Origin: Protula sp. h YS-2021
Lineage: Eukaryota; Annelida; Polychaeta; Sabellida; Serpulidae
Assembly: GCA_949752745.1 (NCBI GenBank)
Contig: OX457033.1
Coordinates: 17,653,907 to 17,717,906 of the forward strand
DNA: 64,000 nt
Reading direction: 5' to 3'
The notes under the pieces were generated by a model that worked only from the letters and a program-made list of their open reading frames with translations, did not search any database and was not told the DNA's origin. Position numbers and translations under genes: made by a program. This document shows positions 11,046 through 23,156 of the stretch, one piece after another. How positions within the stretch are numbered: position 1 is the stretch's first letter; the number at the start of each line of letters is the position of its first letter.

Positions 11046-12888
11046 AGTACATATACACAAAACTTAGCATTTTTATTATTATTAGCATTATTTGTTACTT
11101 TTTTGTTAAGTAAACATAATTGATATAAGTCACAGTATGAACAAATGTTGAAAATATTTTCTGTCGCGTTGTACTCGCACCTGTAAACAGGTGAGATATT
11201 AACATAATTGATTTCTTGGAAACTGAACAAAATACATAACACATGATAGAGTCTGGTTCGCGATCCTATGTGTTTTCCCCCTGGATGATTAATAAATGCC
11301 CCATCCCCCTAGCAAAAAAAGAAGAAGGGGAGGTGCTACGGCAACCAGTTAGATTGACGTTATATATAAGTATTATAGAATGTACTGTATATTTATTGTC
11401 AATCTAAGCTCTGATGTGCAACAACTTACTCCAGAAACCTATCAACCTTGTTTGGACTCTGTTGGTGTGATAATGTGCCTTTTGCAGTTCCTGGGAACAA
11501 TCTCAGTTGTTCCAGAATAGCAATATACATAAAAGAGCAAGTGCTTCCTTCTTTGCGGGGTGCAGCGTAGTTGTGAGAGGCAAATTACCTGTTTGTTCTC
11601 AACTTTTGTCAATAGCATTAGTGTGTATGTTAGTGAATTTCTCTTGGAATTGCCCCTCCTATATTTTTCGTCCCTGGGAATCTTCTTGGGACCGTAAGAA
11701 AAGTTATAACAGCTGCAAAAAGAAGATTCGACACCAACTGAGTGATCGTCTAACGGTATAAAGTGACCTTTACGTTCGTTGAACACACTTTGAAGAATAA
11801 AGGCGTAATTCGCGCTCTCCACTTTCAAATGAGCTTTCGAGTAAACTCTAACAATTTGCTTACGGACAAGATCGTACGTACTCGTACAAAATAGATGGAC
11901 GCACTACAATGTGCCCAACTATTGCGTAACCAAGCATTTGTCAAGTGATAAATCTTGGTATACCTATTTCTGACGAGCGTGACTCTAGCCGCGTGACGGA
12001 CGCACCGCGGAGGACATGCATACGCAGTGTTCGCACACCCATCTTCTTACCTAGTGACCGAAATCGCTAGAGTGAGGCACAAAGACTTGACATGTACCAA
12101 GGAAAGGCTGTGCGTGCACAAGTGGTCAGTGAGCCACAACTAGAGCCCAGGATGCTCATCCTGAGACTGACGGAGAGTAGAGAGTGAGAGTGCACTCGTA
12201 TCCACTCAGTCCTCTTTTCAGTGAAGGACAGCTACCGATAACCTTGGTTCTGGCCCTTCTTGTACTTGCCAGAACCGATGCCGTAGCAAACAAAGAAGGA
12301 TTCCTTCTACTTGGGTTTCTCTTTACCCTTGGTCCTCTATTTACTACAAAAAGATAAAGGTTAGTTAGATAAAGGTCCAACCGAGCTTAGGCCTGGGAGT
12401 TTGCACTGAGAACAATCTTTGAGATAGTACGTAATAAATTAGTTTGGGGATGGCCAACATGTCGTTTTTAATATATCTGACAAGGAAACTCTACGCAGAG
12501 CCCTAATTGAGTTATCCACTTGTCTTACTTGGTTGGCTTTGATGTGGTTAACCTCTAAATTTTGCTCCTGATTGGGCTTTATTGTAAGCAGCTAAGATTA
12601 CACTCTTGACATACTTAGAATTGATCTTCTTGACAGATCGTTAATGAATTTAGGTATAAAGGAAATCATCAATGCTTAATGACCTTCTTTCCTGTTGTCC
12701 TTCAACAGTTGCAAGTACTTACGCAGAGTTCGCACTGGGCATAGAGAAACCAAGCCTGAAGAAACCAGTCCTAGAGAAACCGAAAGTAATAAGGCCTGCG
12801 GTGGCCATGTACGTCTTTCAGATGAAACATGCCCTTGGACGAAGGAAATCTCTATTCCACTTACCGTTTTCTTTTAGGATTTGGCAGT
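11046..12888. other. Non-coding unit flank, U1 to U2
   Basis: Conserved between units (compare 23,230-25,110 and 36,540-38,960). Short broken frames exist on the minus strand, such as 11442-11828 and 12156-12380. They are not preserved between units and are interrupted in the paralogs. The block may be the downstream part of the decayed retroelement that follows, but no recombinase or RNase H motif could be confirmed. Confidence 0.45.
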
Positions 12889-13443
12889 CTAGGGGTGTAT
12901 TCCACCCCTCCATTTGCCCAGTGCCAACAGAAAATTAAACTTACCGTTGCATTTTAAGAGGCGATTACGGGCAGATATTCTGGGAGATTTTAGAGGGATT
13001 ATATCCACCCTGTGTAGGTGTGACAGGACCAAGGAAAGATGCCGCTGTGCTATATTAGTGTTTGACCATGAAATGCCTAAATAACATAGACATGGAAGGA
13101 TCTTCCCTGGGTCATAATCCGTCCGGGATTTCGGCTTCAATTGAAAAAGTTCGCTATCACTGTGAGTGTGGCTTGGAATAGGGAAAATTGTGACTTAGTA
13201 CACCGGCTGGCACACTTTTTAACTCATTCCACTGCCACCGATAGACACTTGCTGTGGATTCTATGGCTATTAAACATTTTTGTGTCACTTTTTTAAAAGA
13301 AAAGGCTTATTTTTTTAAGAAGGTAGGCAGGCACTACCGGGCTCTCCGCATTACTTACAGCCCCAATCAATTTATATGGTGGCTTTTAAATGGCTTTAAC
13401 CAAAAACCCATCCACGTCTTGCCTTGGGAATGGATTCTCCAAC

Positions 13444-13494
<51 letters not shown>

Positions 13495-13846
13495 CGGTTT
13501 ATATATCTAGCTCAGGTGGTGGGTTTGAGAAGGGTATCCCTTTGTGGATGGAGTTTTCTCAGGGCCACTGTCTTCTCCGTTTCTATCTAGCCACAGAGGA
13601 GGGTTTTCTTGCCCTGAATTATCTTTGTCCTTGGCTGGATGGTTTAGATGGCAATTTAAATCCTTTCGCGGCGCTCTTGGGTGGGGTAAGCATGTGATAA
13701 GCTTATATTCCACTTTTCTGCCCAGAACACCATCACCTGCTTCTGAGCGAATTCACCAACAGACCTACTTTCGTTGCATGATTGACCAAGACCTGTGTTT
13801 GTTCCCATACTTTGTCTTATTCGTGGTGTCTTGTAACATGCCATGA
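12889..13846 (-). mobile_element. Truncated retroelement remnant (reverse-transcriptase flank), U1/U2 junction
   Basis: Minus-strand fragments here match, with gaps, the minus-strand sequence following the YLDDW reverse transcriptase at 39,000-39,930 (for example the CLCYLGISWSNTNIAQ block and the stretch equivalent to SVGEFAQKQVMVF). Frames are broken by stops and by a (GA)n run. The remnant ends abruptly at about 13,846, a few bases before the intron sequence leading to the U2 exon; the same junction recurs at about 26,283. Confidence 0.5.
13449..13491 (+). repeat. (AG)n microsatellite
   Basis: An uninterrupted 43-bp AG run. The paralogous position at the end of U2 has expanded to 81 bp (25,726-25,806), while U3b (about 39,600) has no run. 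Confidence 0.95.
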
Positions 13847-13859
13847 TTTGATGTTACAG

Positions 13860-14584
13860 AGGTGGCGGGGATAGAGGGCGTGGCGGAGGCAGGGCACGAG
13901 GCCTTTGTGTTCAGTGTCGTAGATGAGTGCAACAAATCTCAGTCAGCGCAACAGGTACCACGTCTATTTATGCTGGGCAAGGGGTGGAGGTGGGAGGGGG
14001 GGGTACGTAGGGGAGGTGGGGGAGGGATAGCGGTCAAGAGTTATCCATCAAATACAAAGGCGCAGGGCGACAGATGGTAAGGCGTCTGGGGGGGGGGGAT
14101 TGGTCAGGAACCATTCATAAAATACGGAAAAGGGGGAGCAGGGGATATTGTAAGGGATATCTATAAAGTACAACTCACACAGGGAGAGGGAAGCCGAAAT
14201 ATTTGCTGGCGTAGTGTATTGGTGGTTCCTTATAGAGAACGTTTTTCTTTACAACTGAAATGTTGATTTAAAAGGTTGTAAGAACAGCAAAACTTGGCCT
14301 TGTTGAGACATTTGTTTGACAGCGTGATTTCTTGCCTATTCCAGGTCACGGTCAATGAAAACCAGCTGGAGATATTAAAAACCTTCAGCAGCCAGGCAAG
14401 CAAGGCATTTCTCGAGCAGCTGTGTACACAGCTGCAGCAGCAGATGCATGAGAACAACAGTATTACGTCACTGGCTATGTCACAGGACAAAATTCTTTTG
14501 AGTTCAGATCCAGGTAGAGAGACCTGTGAGATCCAGTTTATGGTGGACAGTGACCTAGCAACGCACCTGCACGTCAATACGTGA
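13860..14584 (+). CDS. Duplicate terminal exons 2 and 3 of the zinc-finger-type gene (U2)
   Basis: Exon 2' (13860-13954, 95 nt) keeps TGTTACAG upstream and GTACCA downstream. Exon 3' (14345-14584) follows TTCCAG and encodes VTVNENQLEILKTFSSQ... through QFMVDSDLATHLHVNT and a stop. Both are open, with intact splice signals and reading phase. No exon 1 copy precedes them: the unit boundary lies just upstream, next to the retroelement remnant. They could serve as alternative last exons for the upstream gene or be unused relics; sequence alone cannot tell. Confidence 0.5.
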
Positions 14585-14875
14585 CAGCAGAATATTGTTG
14601 TAACGGTTATAGATTGGACAAGCTTATGTGAGGCATAGGGTTTGACTTAGGATAGGGAAGATTTCAGTAGGATTATCTTTTTCTCCAAAAAAATTAAGTA
14701 ATATTTTTTTTGGTATTGTTAAGAAAATTAATCGATTTCTTAGAATGTTTGTCGAAATTAGTTGTTTTCCATGTATGCAAAATTTTTTTATTAGCGGTTT
14801 CATAGTTTGACAAATTTTAAGACAAGGTATACCAGGATAAAACCCTTATTCTGCCGTTCTAAGTCGGTGTCTTAA

Positions 14876-15468
14876 AGGGAAATGCGGGTATCTCTGTGCC
14901 ATCTAGCGACCAAAATGCGCATTACATTGAATATCGCAGAGTTTGAATCCATGTTTACACAGTATAAATAACTACTAAATCCGTCTAGATCGAAGCTTTT
15001 TTTTCAAATACAAATAGGGTCGTGTCCAGAAATGGTTTGTATTGATATTTTGTTCCTAGAAGGGCCTGTCTTGATGTATTGTCCATTTAAATCATATTAC
15101 ACTGTTTTCACCATTTACCCATTGAGTCAAAGGGATCTTGTCAAAAAGATTGTGTAATTCTCTTATTGATACGGTGACATATATTTTTTATTTGCTTCAA
15201 ACATTTCGTATGGCATGTTCTTCAAACAGGGAAAAATGAGGCAATGGTCAATTGTGATTATGTGTGATTTTTGCATTTTGATTGAAATTTTTTGGTTTTC
15301 CCAATGGTTTCTATAGTAAAAGTACGCGACCTTTCAGTGTCTTTATTTCTCTTATAACATCCGTGACTCCCCTTTTTCTTTTCAATTTTTGAATGTATAC
15401 GCTCAAAGCATTAAACTGTGAAAGTATGAAGGAAATGTCAATTGTAGGTAAGATACCCTAATTTCCCT
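14876..15468. mobile_element. 593-bp TTAA-flanked MITE, specific to U2
   Basis: TTAA (14872-14875 and 15469-15472) flanks termini AGGGAAATGCGGGTATCT / AGATACCCTAATTTCCCT, inverted with one gap. It interrupts the 13-bp repeat: U1 has an uninterrupted GTCTTAAGTCGG at the same place. TTAA duplication suggests a piggyBac-like transposase mobilised it. No ORF inside. Confidence 0.88.
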
Positions 15469-16277
15469 TTAAGTCGGTCTCTTAAGTCAGTGTCTTGAGT
15501 TGGTGTCTTAAGTCGGTGTCTTGAGTCGGTGTCTGACACTAACGCAGACCTTTCTTGCATAGGTTTGCTGTATATCATTTCTTTTCTTGGAGCTCGGCTA
15601 ATCTTGGTTGTCTTATTTTAGATTTAAGTTGATAGCATCGCTAAAAACAATCGTTTCGTTTTTTTAAGAACCATGAAATGGCAATGCCATTTGCTGTGAT
15701 TTAGTTGTTCAACAGGGAGGAGAAGTCGTTAAGTAAATAAAGAAGTGTTTAAATTGCAAGTTATTTTGTGTTTGTTCCCTTCGGGTTATTTCTCAGAACA
15801 AGAAAGTGAGACATTTCTTGCCTTAGGGGAATGAAAATAACTTCATTTACACATTATTGAAACGTGATAAAGAATAAATATTTTCAATCAAACATGTAGC
15901 TATTTGATTTAAGAATCATACTTCCACTGAAACGAAATGAGCACTGCAAAAAATGAAGGGATCGACGGAATCTAAAAAAGTAAAAAAAAAAAGACACAAA
16001 GAAAGAAATCGATTGGCAATGTATATAAAATTTAAAAGAATTATGTCCCGAAAGGCAAAAAGGTAATTAAAATGACCTTTCAGAGAAGATATATCTCTTG
16101 AAACTCTGCGTTCGGCGCCGTCAGCGCTTGCATTTTCATACCAGCAACACTTCAAAAGCTTTATAATAGCAACATGAACAATTTGCTTTATAAAACGAAT
16201 AAGAAACAAGGCCTTTCTTCCTGGCTTACAATTATTAAATTATTGATTCTATATACAATTTTAATAAAATACAAATA
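15469..16277. other. Non-coding unit flank, U2
   Basis: Colinear with 1661-2475 of U1, including the remainder of the 13-bp repeat to about 15,535. No coding or RNA signal was found. Confidence 0.6.
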
Positions 16278-17927
16278 TACCGTCCGTCATTAAAAACATC
16301 CGCTGTGAAAGATGCGTAGTTTTTTGGGACGAGGCATTGCCGAATGTTCATATTAATGTTTTCATATAATATTAAATTCCCAGCCGAGGTGTAATGTATT
16401 GTCCGGTGTCACGCATTATTGAGTATTAAAGCTGCAGTATAAGCGTTATGCAACTGTAGAGTCAAAACATTAGAAAACGTTCTGTTAAAAAGTGTCAATG
16501 AACAGCGATATTAAACCGAATTCTTCATGAAGTCAGACCAGGCAAACAACCGACGTCTTTTCTGGCTTAAAAAAGGTTGGATTATGGTCGCAGCCGCTTC
16601 ACAACCATATTTTGATTAAAATACGGTTGTAAAATGGGTAGAATTACGTCACGACCTATTTCCTCAAAATCCGACTTTATTCCGACGTCGAGTAAACGTC
16701 GGTTTTCTAACGTCTTTCTGACGTTGCAAAAACGACCAGAAAGCGATGAACATTTATTATCGCTCACCGGAAATAGAAGTCATTTTGAAAAAGAGGAAGA
16801 AAAAACGTAATTTTTACATGAAAATTTAGAATTTTGATGGCGCGTCGGTATTTTTCTTCCTAGTTTGTAAAAGTTTACATGGAAAATGCTTTCGTATGTA
16901 TTTCACAACAGCAGTTGAATGATTAATTATCAATTATTTATATAACTCCAGACTATTTTTGTAAGTCGTTTCAAGGTGGTAAACCCGACATCAGTTTCAG
17001 GTCGGAAGCCGACGTCATTCTGACGTTGAAAACCAGACGACCGTTCCATTTCATATACAAGCAATACCGGCACTTCAGTCCGACGTCGGAAACGTCGGAT
17101 CATGACGCCGACTAGACGTCATTCTGACGTCTTAATGTTTGCTGGGGACTATCGATAAAACGGGCTATGCCCGCATTTATCACACGATGAACGTTTTTGC
17201 GTATGACCGACTTGAACATTAATTTCAGGGAAGCAGCACATCAGGTTGGTGCATCTTGAATCTGGATTAGTGGACGAAAGGTTGCATTCAGGGAGGGGAA
17301 GAGCCGCCGTATTTTTTCAGTAGGAAGCTTTTGGTCATCACTGACGGCACTCTAGCAGACTGTCGTTACATGGTTTTGATGACTCATGCCATGCCGTTTG
17401 TTTTTTTTTCGAACAACAATAAGAGATGATCAGCTTCCAACACAGTAACATTGAGCAGCCAAAATTACAGATTATCTAAACGCTGAGGATATCATATCTC
17501 TTACCGTAGCAGTCGAGTTCGCCCCCTCTCAATCCTATCGAGCATACGCCATTCGAAGGCTAATGACGCAGGATTTTTCTTACTTATGGTGTATTCAAAT
17601 GGCTGTTGTTAGTGTCCAGAAATAAAGTAGAGATGTTCCAGATGTTTCTTCTTTTTTGTTCTTGAACCACATCAAATGCCAAACATTTAGTGAACCCCGT
17701 TGTTATAAAACAGCTGACCTCTGATGGAATCTATTTGTTGTGCATAATCACAGAGGGGACGGATATTTTAAAATGTAGTGCCCCCTTAATGAATATTAAG
17801 GGTCTGCGGAGTTAAAAGGTAAACACAACAGACCGAACTCTTCTTTTTTTGTTCTTGAGCAGAACCACATTATATGCCAAACATTTGGTGAACCCTCCAC
17901 TGGAAGTTGTTCTTATGACCAACGGTA
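16278..17927 (+). mobile_element. Degenerate Tc1/mariner element (U2 copy), interrupted by a MITE
   Basis: The left end TACCGTCCGTCAT is intact; the right end is mutated (ATGACCAACGGTA). Flanking TA is present. The body aligns with the U1 fossil but is split by the element at 16538-17147, and the transposase remnant is shorter. Confidence 0.85.
16538..17147. mobile_element. ~610-bp MITE with ACGTCGG motifs, specific to U2
   Basis: Termini CCAGGCAAACA / TGTTTGCTGGG are inverted with one mismatch. The surrounding Tc1 fossil is uninterrupted at this point in U1 and U3b (GTCAGATTATYGATAAAACG), proving an insertion. The interior carries repeated ACGTCGG / GACGTC motifs like those at 60,280 and 63,940. 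No ORF of note. Confidence 0.8.
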
Positions 17928-18926
17928 TATGTTACTAAAACGATACATATGCGCTAACGAATACAGAAATATAGGAATAATGAATATGTAGAAGTATTCT
18001 ATTTTACAATGGGAGCTATTCACGATACATATTTTCGGAATGATACCATTGTTAGTTACACCGAATATTTTGTTTATTATACTAGAACTGATTCTATCCT
18101 CGTTTACTACAATATAAACATTTATTAACATCCGACGAGACCTTGTCACCTTCGATACGAGCGCCAAATAGGTCTTCCTGCATCAAATAGTTCAGAAGTT
18201 TTGGAAACCATCCAAATGAAAACAAACTGAGATGAGAAAAACTTATTCCCATTTCCAAGTGCGAAATATACATTACATCTTGACACAAAATCATTTCAAA
18301 ATCATTGAGAGCAAGAACAATAACTGGAAGACATTGTTTTGTAGCCCGAATATAATTATGTTTTTGTGAAAGTGCTTTAAATCCCTTGAAAAGTTTAATT
18401 TCTTGACATGAAACTATACCAAGTAAGTATTGTGACTTCCACCTAGCGTTTGTTTCCGGTCTTGAGAAAAATTAGCAATTGCTAACCTTTCTAAAAAATT
18501 CATTTTGTATTTTTTTGTTGCGACTAAATCACAACGTCTAGATTTTCTCCTAAAAAGTTGGTTGTTTAAATTTTTATTTAAACACAATATTATGAGGGGC
18601 GTGCAAGTTTTTTGTCGCTTACTTTAAAAAATAGAGATGAATGGCGACGTTTTGCATATTTTAACACACGGGATGACCCACGGTGGGGAAGGGGGAAGGT
18701 CGCTGATGGGAGCATGGGGTTGGGGGTATAACCGTAGTGTAAGGGGGGTACTTCGATGAAACATCTACTATGGTATTTCCGGAATGTCAGTTTCCTCATG
18801 TCTGTGTAACGGCCTTTCCCGATGATCTCTAGATGTCTATCTAGGGTAAAGATGTCGTTTAGACGTTCCTTTCATTTGCAACCAACTTCTAACGTCCTGT
18901 TGCAGCGTCTATGGAACGCCTCATGT
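17928..18926. other. Receptor 3' flank, U2
   Basis: Non-coding. Part of it (18,340-18,790) has no counterpart in U1 but matches 46,570-46,960 in U4b, so this piece was lost from U1 and U3b. No polyadenylation signal could be assigned. Confidence 0.5.
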
Positions 18927-20645
18927 TCATTGGTTAGCCTTAGTTTGAAGGCTTTCGTAAAGGTTTCGTACTTCTCTTGTATCTCGAAAGTTTGCATACA
19001 TTCCTTGATAGACAGGCGCGTTGTTGTCATGTGATCTACCAGTTACAGCATTTCCTTCACGATTCGGCATGTTTTCTTTCACTTGATTATTGTCACAGGA
19101 CTCCACTTCAGAAATGTTGTTTCGATGAACAGGGCCTGGGACGGTTTTGCAGGGCACAGAAGACGTCGCTGTTTTACGGATTTCCTCGGAATGCATCGCT
19201 ATGACTTCTGCGTTTGCGTAAACTATTTCCGGTGTCGTATGGGTTTCGATGTGTGCTTCAAAGTCAGTGGTGGCATTACTGGAGGTTTTACTGCAGGAGC
19301 AGGAAGCATTTCCAGTTCTTTTGCATTGTATAATCCAGCATAGACTGGCTATAATAAGAATTAATAACACGATTCCAAAAGCAATTTCAAAGCCAGAGAT
19401 TGAATAGTTTTTGTCTAGAATCCGGCATTTTGATTCGTTAGGGCTGTCTTCGGTGCTATCTGGCGGACTTATTCTAATCGTGTTAGATGGAGATCCATAG
19501 TAGACGTTGCTATCCCGATTACCAGACAGTATAAATCTAAACAAATGTACAGCCCCTGACGAGAAGTCAGGTTGCCTGGCAACGGCTTGGTCATTACTAA
19601 ATGACCATGTTTGTACTGTTTGGTACTCCCCAGATTCCATATGCTGTAGGTGGAGGAAAAAGTAGTGTTGGTAATCAACAGGTATATTTGTGGTACATTC
19701 GAAGGATATTTCTAGTGATGTCGTTGTCACATTGACAGAGTGTATCCAACCCTTCCAGTCGTAGGAGTTTTTAACGAGGCAGTTGGATCCAAAATACCCT
19801 GGTCGGCATGGTTGTCGGCAAGTCCCAGCCATCCAACCATCGCTGCATTTCTCGCACCAGATACCGTTACCACATGGAGTTGATGCGTTCTTTTGCAAAC
19901 ACCGAGTGCAGTCAATGTCTAGGAAATATGTAGGGGACGATCTGAATCCAAACTGTCTAAATGGTACACATCTTTGCGGTAGGAACTCCGGGTAGATGAC
20001 GTAGATGTGTCTTGAAATAACTGTGTGTGGAGGGCATCGTATATAGTAGAAACTATTATACCATCCACAGTGGAAAATCTTTGGTGTAGACGCAGAGTTA
20101 TTTTTAAACTCCAGGGTGATGTTGACAAAGTCTTCCCAGTCGTAAACGTCCCTATAGAAATTTCTCAGTATGCTAGAATAATGATAAAATTGGCGGGTAT
20201 TAAAACTAAACAGTCTATTCAAATCAAATTCCCAAATAGCTGGTTTATTGAAACCGGTTATGTTTAACAAATTGCTACAGTTTGAATCGATGTTGTTAAA
20301 AGACGATCTCATGACATCGCCTGTGAGACGTTGCCTGGTAACAGGATGAACTAAGTATGCAGATACATCTAAGTAACGAGTTTCAGCGCTACTGCTGGGC
20401 ATGCATATTCCTCCTGTTTTACCTATTTCAGACAGTGTAAAGTCTGTTGCACAACGCGCTGAGAAACAGTGACCAGTAACAGAATCGCAAGTTCTGTTAG
20501 AATTGCTTATTTGCATACAATGGCAAGGGATTAAGCAACCTTCACCTTCACCAAATATGCAGGTTTGTTGACTCTGAGCATGGTTCAACATCATGCTCAT
20601 CGTTATCCAAAATGCAAAGGTATCAAACATGTTGATTTTATACAA
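18927..20645 (-). CDS. EGF/discoidin-like/FN3 type I receptor, copy R2 (572 aa, intronless)
   Basis: A full-length paralog of R1 with the same domain order: signal peptide ending AQS-Q, EGF-like module, F5/8-like domain, second EGF module (GIWCEKCSDGWMAGTC, CRPGYFGSNC), FN3-like domain, stalk, TM helix (IAFGIVLLILIIASLCWIIQC) and long tail. The tail keeps YANA, has Y547 (VYQG) and the pair Y550/Y563 (YANF...YESL, nine residues between the two motifs), which is ITAM-like. The middle tyrosine of R1 (NIYEV) is Ser here (NISEV). The stalk is shorter. The loop between the two Cys after the N-glycosylated strand differs from R1 (CGWYNSFYYIRC). Intact with no frameshift; likely functional. Confidence 0.88.
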   Translation of the reverse strand: MYKINMFDTFAFWITMSMMLNHAQSQQTCIFGEGEGCLIPCHCMQISNSNRTCDSVTGHCFSARCATDFTLSEIGKTGGICMPSSSAETRYLDVSAYLVHPVTRQRLTGDVMRSSFNNIDSNCSNLLNITGFNKPAIWEFDLNRLFSFNTRQFYHYSSILRNFYRDVYDWEDFVNITLEFKNNSASTPKIFHCGWYNSFYYIRCPPHTVISRHIYVIYPEFLPQRCVPFRQFGFRSSPTYFLDIDCTRCLQKNASTPCGNGIWCEKCSDGWMAGTCRQPCRPGYFGSNCLVKNSYDWKGWIHSVNVTTTSLEISFECTTNIPVDYQHYFFLHLQHMESGEYQTVQTWSFSNDQAVARQPDFSSGAVHLFRFILSGNRDSNVYYGSPSNTIRISPPDSTEDSPNESKCRILDKNYSISGFEIAFGIVLLILIIASLCWIIQCKRTGNASCSCSKTSSNATTDFEAHIETHTTPEIVYANAEVIAMHSEEIRKTATSSVPCKTVPGPVHRNNISEVESCDNNQVKENMPNREGNAVTGRSHDNNAPVYQGMYANFRDTREVRNLYESLQTKANQ

Positions 20646-21019
20646 AAATAGTTGTTTGGTTTGTTAATTATTTAATCGAGACACTCTTAATTCAAAATTT
20701 GCATTACATATCCTTTTTTCATGAACTTTGCATTGCATTATGGAGACAGCCTTTGTTATAACGGAGAAGGGGGGAGGAGCTGCTCACATATTGGTGCCCA
20801 TGCCAAAGCACATAGCTGCAGAAGGAACACAAAGTTAAGACACACACGGGAAAACAGTCAAAAATTAGGTGAACTTAAATCAGAAAAAGAAATTGAATGA
20901 AAGATGCGCTTACGGATTATTATAAAAAGCTTTTGCCTTTTCTCTTCCTTGAGAAGAAGGATGTTGATTATTTACTTCCATGGGTATCCATGACTACTTA
21001 AAATGATCCCAAAAGGTGT

Positions 21020-21080
21020 ATATACCAAATGACCACCAGTCATATGACCACCGGACAAATGACCACCCGTTTCCTAATTA
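21020..21080. mobile_element. Collapsed foldback element (U2)
   Basis: Only three or four units of the CATATGACCACCGGACAAATGACCACC type remain at the site homologous to 6,320-6,720; the internal part and inverted arm are deleted. The related CGACAATTGACCCAG cluster persists at 21,556-21,635. Confidence 0.6.
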
Positions 21081-23156
21081 CACATTCTTGAGTACTGGCG
21101 AATGTAAGAATTGCGTGCAACTACAACAAAACAATTTGCCAAACACCAAAACATGATAGGCATTTGTACAATTTTCGGGCGTCAGTCCTTTACGACAGGA
21201 CATAGAGTTCATGATGTTTGCCCAACAAGTCGCCTTTTGATGGAAAAGCAGGAGTACTGAATAAATATTCCCCTTTAACGAAGACACTTACGTTTTATGT
21301 TACTTGTTTTACACGCATGATGACAAATGTACCGAGAAGTGCCCCCCACCGTCCAAATTTTATCCAGGACCAAATATAAGGTATAGAGAAAAACATTCAG
21401 GAAGTTAAAACCTGTTCAGGGGTTTTCAGACTGAAAAACAAAGAGAAACCCTTCAAGATATTTGATAAGTTTTTGTATATCCTTTGGATCAGGTGATTCA
21501 GTTAAGATTTCCCAACTGACTCAGATATGAGAAGAGAGTACCACGAGGCTATCTAAGAACAACTGATCCAATGACAATTGACCCAGCGACGATTGGTCAA
21601 GCAATAAATGATCTAGCGATAATTTATCTAGATTTCAGGGTACGGCAATTGATATCAATTCTCCGAACTATATTTTCTGTGTATTAATGACCTAGTAATT
21701 GGTGCAGATAAAAAGCCCTAAGTCCTGGGCATTAAATAATGAGGGAATTTACAGAGCAATATAATTTGTATATATGGATCTTAAATGAACTTTGAATTGG
21801 TAGATAAGTCCAAGGATTGCAACCACTATGATTCCAAGAGGTTAGGCAGCCCTTGACCTTAACAGATACTTAGAGAATTAGCTGTTGTGCATGGAAATAA
21901 ATTCTGTAAATTTGCTATGTGTAGGCTTGTCTTGAACAACCTACGGAGGGGTTATCCTTAAACTTCTTTAGAAGGTGTTTTGAAATTAGAGTTGTCCTGC
22001 TTTGGAAATCTAAATAAAGAAAAAAGAGCTCTAAAATCCCATGTTACAGTGAGACTGAAGAGCTAAGTGATAATTTATATCAGCTTATTTTTTATCAAGT
22101 TGACATATTATTATAACACGAAAAAACCTTTTGTAAAAAAAAAGAAACAGAACAGTTGTCGCACACTCTCCCTTAAGCTCAATGATTGTCAGATCAATTG
22201 TAGTTGTCAGATCAAATTTCGCTGGACCAAATATAGTTAGATCAATTGTTGGGATATCAAGGATATTAAGAATTCGATCATTAAAATTTTAGCAAACCAG
22301 CATTAACATGCATCATGCCCAATTCGGCCATAAGAACAAGTGATTCTTGTTTTGTTCTTAATTATCAAAAATAATCTTGTTCTGCCCCTGCTGCTACACA
22401 AGAAACGTAAACTGATTTGTAAATTATTTTTAATATTGGAATTTAATGTGGTTTCAAAAAAGTATCTTGTTTAAGTATATAGTTTGTATGCTGAGCAATT
22501 TCTACCGACTGTCGGAATGAACTCAGCCAAACTGGTACCAAACTGCTTCATTTTTAGAGAATAGAACTAAAGTACACTTAGGACAAACCTTAGATCATAA
22601 TGACTTCATAAAAATCGCTACATTATGAACTTTTTCTCATAAATTAGCGTTTTTCTTGCAAAACGATTTCTCAATTTGAATTGTTGACATTCAAGTATTT
22701 TGTTAGAAAACCATATCGAGAATTGTTTGTCAGCTGGGGCACGACTTCGTTTTTGCAAAAACAACTAAGGATCCATATAAAATAACAGAGCTCTACATTA
22801 CTGGCAAATAACACATTTAAAACACCTCATGCTGAGAGTTTATACCTACTCGAGGCACGAATAATTTCTTTCATTTCGCTAAATCAGGTATAATCTTTTC
22901 AATCAAGGGCCGCCTAAAAGCGTTTCTTCTGTGGATTTCAGCCACGCCAGTGATCCTCAAGATTTTTCATTGGGTTGGAACACTTTAAGCTTAGAACGGC
23001 CACGGTCTTTTAAAAATGTTTTCTCCACGACAACCTGTGCAAAGTCGCTATTTCCTCATATGATGAGCAGCGGTTTTTGGGGTAGGACACTTTAATCTTA
23101 GAACGGTCACGGCCTCTTAAAGAGACAACTGTCCCACGTCATACGAACGTCGTTCT
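21081..23156. other. Non-coding unit flank, U2
   Basis: Colinear with U1 6,720-8,690. No supported gene. The block ends at CGTTCT (about 23,156), where a deletion joins it to the last bases of element A. Confidence 0.6.
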
